Below, in pieces: positions 7,185 through 11,109 of a stretch of 11,109 bases of DNA. The position numbers were made by a program, and so were the translations under genes. This stretch comes from an uncultured Oscillospiraceae bacterium (GTDB lineage Bacteria > Bacillota > Clostridia > Oscillospirales > Acutalibacteraceae): positions 1 through 11,109 of the forward strand of contig CAJJPG010000059.1 of the NCBI GenBank assembly GCA_905193585.1, read 5' to 3'. Below the pieces are notes generated by a model, which saw nothing but the letters and a program-made list of their open reading frames with translations, did not search any database and was not told where the DNA came from. The first letter of the stretch is position 1; each line of letters opens with the position of its first letter.

Positions 7185-8088
7185 AATAACCGAAACGGTC
7201 GGCGCAGATAATACGTCCACAAGAATTGACGTTTTTACCTCCGAAATTGCCGATATAACGCGCTCGCGCGCCGCAGCGCTTATAGCGGACGGATGTGTGA
7301 CGGTAAACGGCAGAAAAGCCGCTAAAAGCGATAAGGTAAAGGCGGGGGATACCGTTACCGTAACAGTGCCCGAGCCCGCCGTGTACGATATAACGCCCGA
7401 AAATATACCGCTTGATATAGTTTATGAGGACAGCGACCTGCTTGTGGTAAATAAACCAAAGGGTATGGTGGTGCACCCCGCTGCCGGCAATTACAGCGGC
7501 ACGCTTGTAAACGCCCTTATGTTTCACTGTGGCAGCTCGCTTTCTGGAATAAACGGCGTTATGCGCCCGGGAATAGTGCATAGGATAGATAAAAACACAA
7601 GCGGGCTTTTAATAGTTGCCAAAAATGATTTGGCGCATACCTCCCTTGCAGAGCAAATAAAGGCACATTCCTTTACACGCGAATACCACGCGGTGGTTTA
7701 CGGCGCCTTTCAGGCTGATAGCGGCACGGTGGACGCGCCTATCGGCAGGCACCCCGTAAAACGCAAGCAAATGGCGGTGGTTGCCGGCGGCAGAAATGCT
7801 GTTACGCACTACAGCGTTACAGAACGGTTTGAGGGCTTTACCCACCTGACGCTGAGGCTTGAAACAGGCAGAACGCACCAAATTCGGGTGCATATGGCGT
7901 ATATCGGTCACCCCGTGGCGGGGGATGATGTGTACGGACCTAAAAAGGTTATAACCGAGCTTTGCGGGCAGTGCCTGCACGCAGGCAAAATAGGCTTTAT
8001 TCACCCGCGAACAAACGAGTATATGGAATTTACTTCGCCATTGCCTGAGTATTTTACACGCTTTTTAAATAAATTAAATCCGTTGTAA
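7177..8088 (+). CDS. rluD: RluA/RluD-family 23S rRNA pseudouridine synthase
   Basis: This enzyme isomerises uridines in large-subunit rRNA; the RluD branch modifies the helix 69 loop of 23S rRNA, though the exact target cannot be fixed from sequence. The 303 residues contain an N-terminal S4 domain (about 14-63: STRIDVFTSE, SRAAALIADGCVTVNG) and the catalytic domain (about 75-295). Motifs are VVNKPKGMVVHP (90-101), the active-site loop VHRIDKNTSGLLIVAKN (134-150) with catalytic D138, and the RLETGRTHQIRVH box. The ATG at 7177 overlaps the lspA stop by eight bases and has only a weak purine-rich stretch upstream, so coupling to lspA is likely. It is the equivalent of Bacillus ylyB. Confidence 0.95.
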   Translation: MNKITETVGADNTSTRIDVFTSEIADITRSRAAALIADGCVTVNGRKAAKSDKVKAGDTVTVTVPEPAVYDITPENIPLDIVYEDSDLLVVNKPKGMVVHPAAGNYSGTLVNALMFHCGSSLSGINGVMRPGIVHRIDKNTSGLLIVAKNDLAHTSLAEQIKAHSFTREYHAVVYGAFQADSGTVDAPIGRHPVKRKQMAVVAGGRNAVTHYSVTERFEGFTHLTLRLETGRTHQIRVHMAYIGHPVAGDDVYGPKKVITELCGQCLHAGKIGFIHPRTNEYMEFTSPLPEYFTRFLNKLNPL

Positions 8089-8128
8089 ATTGATTTGATT
8101 CGGAATTGTAAAATGAGGAGTATAATAA

Positions 8129-8968
8129 ATGGGCATTTTTTCCGATTGCCTTTTCGGATGCGATATTGACGGAACACTGCTTGTAAACGGCATTATAAAT
8201 CCGCGCAATATTGAAAAAATAGAATATTTTATAAGCGAGGGCGGGCATTTCTCGCTTGCTACCGGCAGAACGGTAGGGGCGGTGGGACCCGTGCTTGAAA
8301 AAATCAAAAATATTTCACCCTCGGTCGTTGCAAACGGCTGTATGATATACGATTATAAAAACGAAAAAGTATTGGACGAGCTGTTTTTGGAAAAGAGAGA
8401 TTACCGCGTTGCAAAGGCGGTGCTTGATACGGGTCTGCCCGTGGGAATTGAGGTGCACTGCGGCGCGGATATTCTTACAATATGCGAAACAGAGGAAACG
8501 AAAATTCATCAGGAATACGAGCGTCTTAAAAGCCGCAACGTCTCTTTTGAAGAGGCGGAAAATTATAAATGGAACAAGGTAGTTTATCTTTTTGACGACC
8601 TTGAAGTTTTGCAAAAAGTTAAAAAGCTTATTTTCGCGCTCGGCGCAGGTTCTGCCTTTTCCGATACTGCGGCGGTAATTTCGGGCAAAAAGCGAAATTA
8701 TTACGAGCAGTTCCCCGCGGGCGTTTCTAAGGCTGAAGAGCTTTTAAAGCTGGCGAAAATTTTAGGCATAAAAAAAGGCGGAATTTTTGCCATGGGGGAT
8801 TATTATAACGACCTAGAAATGATAAAATGCGCCGATATTTCCGCCGTGCCGCAGGATACGCCCGACGATATAAAGGCATATGCCGATTTTGCGGCGGGCA
8901 GCTGCGAAAACGGTGCGGTTGCGGATTTTATAGATTATTTAACAGAAATTAAGTCCGCTAGGGTTTAA
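8129..8968 (+). CDS. Cof-type HAD-IIB family phosphatase
   Basis: This is a cytoplasmic haloacid-dehalogenase-superfamily hydrolase, probably a phosphatase on small phosphorylated metabolites such as sugar phosphates; the family is promiscuous and the substrate cannot be read from sequence. The 279 residues carry HAD motif I CDIDGT (11-16, nucleophile D12 and acid/base D14), motif II ATGR (44-47, T45), the motif III lysine in GVSKAEEL (K201) and motif IV GDYYNDLEM (223-231, D224 and D228). Residues about 80-185 form the type IIB cap. The ATG is preceded by GAGGAG (8115-8120, spacing 8). The 40-base gap before it is the largest in the operon; no hairpin is visible there. It lies just before the transketolase genes, which would fit a pentose or sugar-phosphate role, but that is inference. 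Confidence 0.93.
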   Translation: MGIFSDCLFGCDIDGTLLVNGIINPRNIEKIEYFISEGGHFSLATGRTVGAVGPVLEKIKNISPSVVANGCMIYDYKNEKVLDELFLEKRDYRVAKAVLDTGLPVGIEVHCGADILTICETEETKIHQEYERLKSRNVSFEEAENYKWNKVVYLFDDLEVLQKVKKLIFALGAGSAFSDTAAVISGKKRNYYEQFPAGVSKAEELLKLAKILGIKKGGIFAMGDYYNDLEMIKCADISAVPQDTPDDIKAYADFAAGSCENGAVADFIDYLTEIKSARV

Positions 8969-8980
8969 TATATTATTCGG

Positions 8981-8986
8981 AAAGGA
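8981..8986 (+). promoter_or_regulatory. Ribosome binding site deciding the transketolase N-subunit start
   Basis: AAAGGA is eight bases from the ATG at 8995 and only five from an in-frame TTG at 8992. The ATG is the better placed start; the difference is one residue. Confidence 0.6.
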
Positions 8987-8994
8987 ATGATTTG

Positions 8995-9831
8995 ATGGAC
9001 GCTGCCGAAAAAAAACAACTTGAAATAACGGCGTGCAAGGTCAGAATGGGTATTATTGAGGGGGTGCACAGTGCTAAATCGGGTCACCCGGGCGGTTCGC
9101 TCTCGTGTGCCGATATACTCACATATCTTTATTTTAAGCATATGAATATAGACCCAACTAACCCGAAAAAAGCCGACAGAGACCGCTTTGTGTTATCAAA
9201 GGGTCACGCTGCGCCCGCGCTTTACGCAACCCTTGCAAACCGCGGCTATTTTGATGTATCGCTGCTTAAAACACTGCGTCAAATAGGCAGTATTTTACAG
9301 GGTCACCCCGATATGAAACATATACCGGGCGTTGATATGTCCACAGGCTCTCTCGGTCAGGGCATTTCCGCGGCGGTGGGAATGGCACTTTCCGCCAAGC
9401 ACTTTGGGGATAGCTTTAAGGTATATGCCGTTTTGGGCGACGGTGAAATTGAGGAAGGTCAGGTTTGGGAGGCGGCTATGTTCGCCGGAAACAAGGGACT
9501 TTCCAACCTTACCGCATTTGTTGATTACAACAATTTGCAGATAGACGGAACTATTGAAGAGGTAAACTCGGCAGCCCCGATAGATAAGAAATTCGAGGCG
9601 TTCGGTTGGCACGTTATCACTATTGACGGCCATAGCTTTGAAGAAATCGAGAACGCCTTGAAAGAGGCTGAAACGGTGGACAAGCCCGTTGCAATAATCG
9701 CTAAGACCGTAAAGGGCAAGGGCGTTTCCTTTATGGAAAACGCAGTAGGCTGGCACGGCTCCGCCCCGAATGACGAGCAGTATGAGCAGGCAATGACAGA
9801 GCTTAACGCGGCGCTTGCCGCTCTGAATTGA
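8995..9831 (+). CDS. Transketolase, N-terminal (TPP-binding) subunit
   Basis: This is the first half of a split transketolase, which moves two-carbon ketol units between sugar phosphates in the non-oxidative pentose phosphate pathway using thiamine diphosphate. The 278 residues cover only the pyrophosphate-binding domain. Visible motifs are AKSGHPGGSLS (27-37), DRFVLSKGHAAPALYA (63-78), LQGHPD (101-106), STGSLGQGISAAVG (116-129) and the TPP/metal motif starting GDGEIEEGQVWEAA (148-161) and ending DYNNLQIDG (177-185). The invariant histidines of the active site are present (H31, H71). A full-length enzyme is about 650 residues, so this needs the next gene for activity. It is separated from that gene by 13 bases. 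Splitting is usual in many Clostridia and archaea, so this is not a broken gene. Confidence 0.96.
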   Translation: MDAAEKKQLEITACKVRMGIIEGVHSAKSGHPGGSLSCADILTYLYFKHMNIDPTNPKKADRDRFVLSKGHAAPALYATLANRGYFDVSLLKTLRQIGSILQGHPDMKHIPGVDMSTGSLGQGISAAVGMALSAKHFGDSFKVYAVLGDGEIEEGQVWEAAMFAGNKGLSNLTAFVDYNNLQIDGTIEEVNSAAPIDKKFEAFGWHVITIDGHSFEEIENALKEAETVDKPVAIIAKTVKGKGVSFMENAVGWHGSAPNDEQYEQAMTELNAALAALN

Positions 9832-9844
9832 GGAGGGGAATGTA

Positions 9845-10792
9845 ATGGCAGAAATTAAAAAGGTTGCAACACGCGCAGGCTTCGGCAGCGCTTTGGTGGA
9901 ACTCGGCGCCGAAAGAGACGATTTTGTGGTTTTGGATGCGGACTTAGCCGCCGCCACGCAGACAGGTATGTTTAAAAAGGCATATCCCGAAAGATTTTAC
10001 GACTGCGGAATTGCCGAGGCTGATATGATAGGCATTGCGGCAGGTATAGCGGCTACGGGCAAAAAGGTAATTTGCAGCTCGTTTGCAATGTTTGCGGCGG
10101 GCAGAGCTTACGAGCAGGTGAGAAACTCGGTAGGCTACCCGCACCTTAACGTTATTATAGGCGCGACCCACGCGGGAATTTCCGTCGGCGAGGACGGCGC
10201 TACCCACCAGTGCTGCGAGGATATAGCCCTTATGCGCACAATTCCGGGAATGACAATTATAAACCCGGCTGACGAAACCGAGGCTAAAAAGGCGGTAAGA
10301 GCCGCGCTGGAAATTGACGGCCCTGTATATATGCGTTTCGGCAGACTTGCCGTTCCGGTTATATTTGACGATGATTATAAGTTTGAAGTAGGCAAGGGTG
10401 TAGAACTTCGCGAGGGTAACGATGTTACAATAGTTGCCACGGGTCTTATGGTAAACGAGGCGCTTGAGGCTCACAAGCTGCTTAAAAACGAGGGTATAAA
10501 CGCACGCGTTATAAACATTCATACAATTAAGCCGCTTGATAACGATATTATTTTAAAGGCGGCTAAGGAAACGGGCGCTGTTGTTACCGCCGAAGAACAT
10601 TCGGTTATAGGCGGGCTCGGCGGTGCTGTTTCGGAGCTGCTTTCCGAAAATTATCCCGTTCCGGTGCTGAAGCTCGGCGTTTACGATGTGTTCGGTCACT
10701 CCGGCCCCGCGCCCAAGCTGCTTGATGAGTTCGGCTTGCGCGCCGTAAATATTGCGGAAAAAGCCAAAAAAGCATTGGCGCTTAAAAAGTAA
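9845..10792 (+). CDS. Transketolase, C-terminal (pyrimidine-binding) subunit
   Basis: This is the partner half of the split transketolase. Its 315 residues contain the pyrimidine-binding domain (about 5-165) and the C-terminal transketolase domain (about 185-310). The expected catalytic glutamate that activates the TPP aminopyrimidine is E58 in FYDCGIAEADMIGIAAG (51-67). Downstream are SSFAMFAAGRAYEQVRNS (78-95), HAGISVGEDGATHQ (109-122) and the C-terminal VTAEEHSVIGGLGGAVSE. 1-deoxyxylulose-5-phosphate synthase shares this fold but would be a single ~620-residue chain. AGGAGGGG at 9831-9838 begins on the last base of the previous stop codon and lies six bases before the ATG, giving a tight pair for stoichiometric production. 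It is the last gene before the terminator. Confidence 0.96.
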   Translation: MAEIKKVATRAGFGSALVELGAERDDFVVLDADLAAATQTGMFKKAYPERFYDCGIAEADMIGIAAGIAATGKKVICSSFAMFAAGRAYEQVRNSVGYPHLNVIIGATHAGISVGEDGATHQCCEDIALMRTIPGMTIINPADETEAKKAVRAALEIDGPVYMRFGRLAVPVIFDDDYKFEVGKGVELREGNDVTIVATGLMVNEALEAHKLLKNEGINARVINIHTIKPLDNDIILKAAKETGAVVTAEEHSVIGGLGGAVSELLSENYPVPVLKLGVYDVFGHSGPAPKLLDEFGLRAVNIAEKAKKALALKK

Positions 10793-10811
10793 ATATTTGC
10801 TTTATGTGTAG

Positions 10812-10862
10812 ATATATGTCGATATTTGTTGTGTATTCACAAATATCGGCATATATTTTTTC
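10812..10862 (+). terminator. Rho-independent terminator after the transketolase genes
   Basis: An 18-base arm at 10812-10829 pairs with 10839-10856 (17 Watson-Crick pairs and one G-U), with a nine-base loop, followed directly by a T run at 10857-10861. The stem is A/T-rich but long. The opposite strand has no matching T run, so it acts for plus-strand transcription only. Confidence 0.93.
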
Positions 10863-10892
10863 TGTTTGTTTCGGAGTTTTAACAAAAATGAC

Positions 10893-10921
10893 TTGATAAT
10901 TGCCTATAATACTGCTATAAT
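10893..10921 (+). promoter_or_regulatory. Sigma-A-type promoter for glgB
   Basis: TTGATA at 10893-10898 and TATAAT at 10916-10921 are separated by 17 bases, which is one mismatch from the ideal housekeeping promoter. A second TATAAT at 10905-10910 lies within the spacer but has no -35 at the right distance. The start of transcription would be near 10928, giving a leader of only about 24 bases, too short for a riboswitch. Confidence 0.85.
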
Positions 10922-10939
10922 ATATGTGTTAATTACGGT

Positions 10940-10946
10940 AGGAGGT
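10940..10946 (+). promoter_or_regulatory. Ribosome binding site of glgB
   Basis: AGGAGGT is a near-perfect anti-16S match, five bases before the ATG at 10952. It confirms the start of this window-truncated gene. Confidence 0.85.
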
Positions 10947-10951
10947 CGGTT

Positions 10952-11109
10952 ATGAAGGAATTTTTAAAAGCATTTTCGTCAGCAGGCGCCTCGGACGCTT
11001 ATAAATATTTAGGCTCGTTTTCCGAAAAAAGCAAAACTCTTTTCAGGGTTTGGGCGCCTAATGCAACGGCTGTTTCGGTTGTCGGCGACTTTAACGAATG
11101 GGATGTATC
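10952..11109 (+). CDS. glgB: 1,4-alpha-glucan branching enzyme, N-terminal part (3' partial)
   Basis: Only the first 52 codons are in the window. After a short leader, YKYLGSFSEKSKTLFRVWAP (about residues 17-36) runs into NATAVSVVGDFNEWD (37-51). This is the CBM48 module that precedes the GH13 catalytic domain in glycogen branching enzymes, which form alpha-1,6 branches in glycogen. The spacing of YLG, FRVWAPNA and VVGDFN.WD is characteristic of GlgB. Other CBM48 enzymes (debranching enzyme, pullulanase) are possible but fit less well, and the catalytic domain is not visible. The gene has its own promoter and is separated from the upstream operon by a terminator. Confidence 0.82.
   Translation, partial: MKEFLKAFSSAGASDAYKYLGSFSEKSKTLFRVWAPNATAVSVVGDFNEWDV

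Larger units (their letters stand above)
1..10862 (+). other. Probable single long transcription unit, mutL to transketolase
   Basis: All twelve genes are on the plus strand. Gaps range from overlaps (mutL/miaA 4, miaA/HlyD-like 4, HlyD-like/yggS 23, sepF/ylmH 1, ylmH/divIVA 7, lspA/rluD 8 bases) to at most 40 bases (rluD/HAD). I see no internal terminator or convincing promoter in the gaps. The unit ends at the hairpin at 10812-10862. Co-transcription is inferred from spacing; internal promoters within coding sequence cannot be excluded. Confidence 0.65.

Noticed and set aside
8090..8126. Possible promoter before the HAD gene (TTGATT and TATAAT)
   Set aside because: The TATAAT at 8121-8126 lies between the ribosome binding site and the start codon, so transcripts would start inside the gene; -35-like elements are at the wrong spacing (20 or 25 bases).
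9295..10522. Long minus-strand open frames (220 and 192 codons) opposite the transketolase genes
   Set aside because: They are antisense shadows of well-conserved coding sequence, without family motifs.
10865..10886. Inverted repeat TTTGTT-N10-AACAAA upstream of the glgB promoter
   Set aside because: Six-base A/T-rich arms are expected by chance in such sequence, and no known operator matches.

Overview
This is a densely packed, one-strand segment of a bacterial chromosome, almost certainly from a low-to-mid-GC Gram-positive in the Clostridia (an Oscillospiraceae/Ruminococcaceae-like lineage is my best guess). The reasons are SepF and DivIVA together with YlmH (the Firmicutes ylm division cluster), a transketolase split into two genes, strong AGGAGG-type ribosome binding sites, frequent TTG starts, and a mosaic of Firmicutes gene orders. 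No rRNA, tRNA, CRISPR, insertion sequence or phage gene is visible.

Layout: 1-1827 is mutL (mismatch repair, 5' end cut off by the window). It overlaps miaA (tRNA A37 prenylation, 1824-2765). Next comes a poorly characterised membrane-anchored HlyD-like adaptor (2762-3967) with no transporter partner in the window. It overlaps the YggS/YlmE PLP-homeostasis protein (3945-4655). The division module follows: sepF (4676-5158), ylmH (5158-5910) and divIVA (5904-6665). Then come lspA (lipoprotein signal peptidase, 6687-7184), an RluD-type 23S pseudouridine synthase (7177-8088), a Cof-type HAD phosphatase (8129-8968), and the two transketolase subunits (8995-9831 and 9845-10792). A strong hairpin plus T-run terminator (10812-10862) closes this series. 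A near-consensus sigma-A promoter (10893-10921) then opens a new unit beginning with a CBM48-containing glycogen branching enzyme (glgB, from 10952, cut off by the window end).

The twelve genes from mutL to the second transketolase subunit have gaps of 40 bases or less, and six junctions overlap, so they probably form one long transcription unit. The unit links DNA repair, tRNA/rRNA modification, septum assembly and polarity, lipoprotein processing and the non-oxidative pentose phosphate pathway. The order sepF-ylmH-divIVA-lspA-rluD is the Bacillus ylm/divIVA/lspA/ylyB neighbourhood with ylmG and ileS missing, joined directly to mutL-miaA.

I found no convincing novel system. The items most worth a second look are the orphan HlyD-like protein embedded in the division cluster, the abnormal first ~40 bases of the window (mutL N-terminus does not fit its family), and the variant DivIVA membrane-targeting segment.
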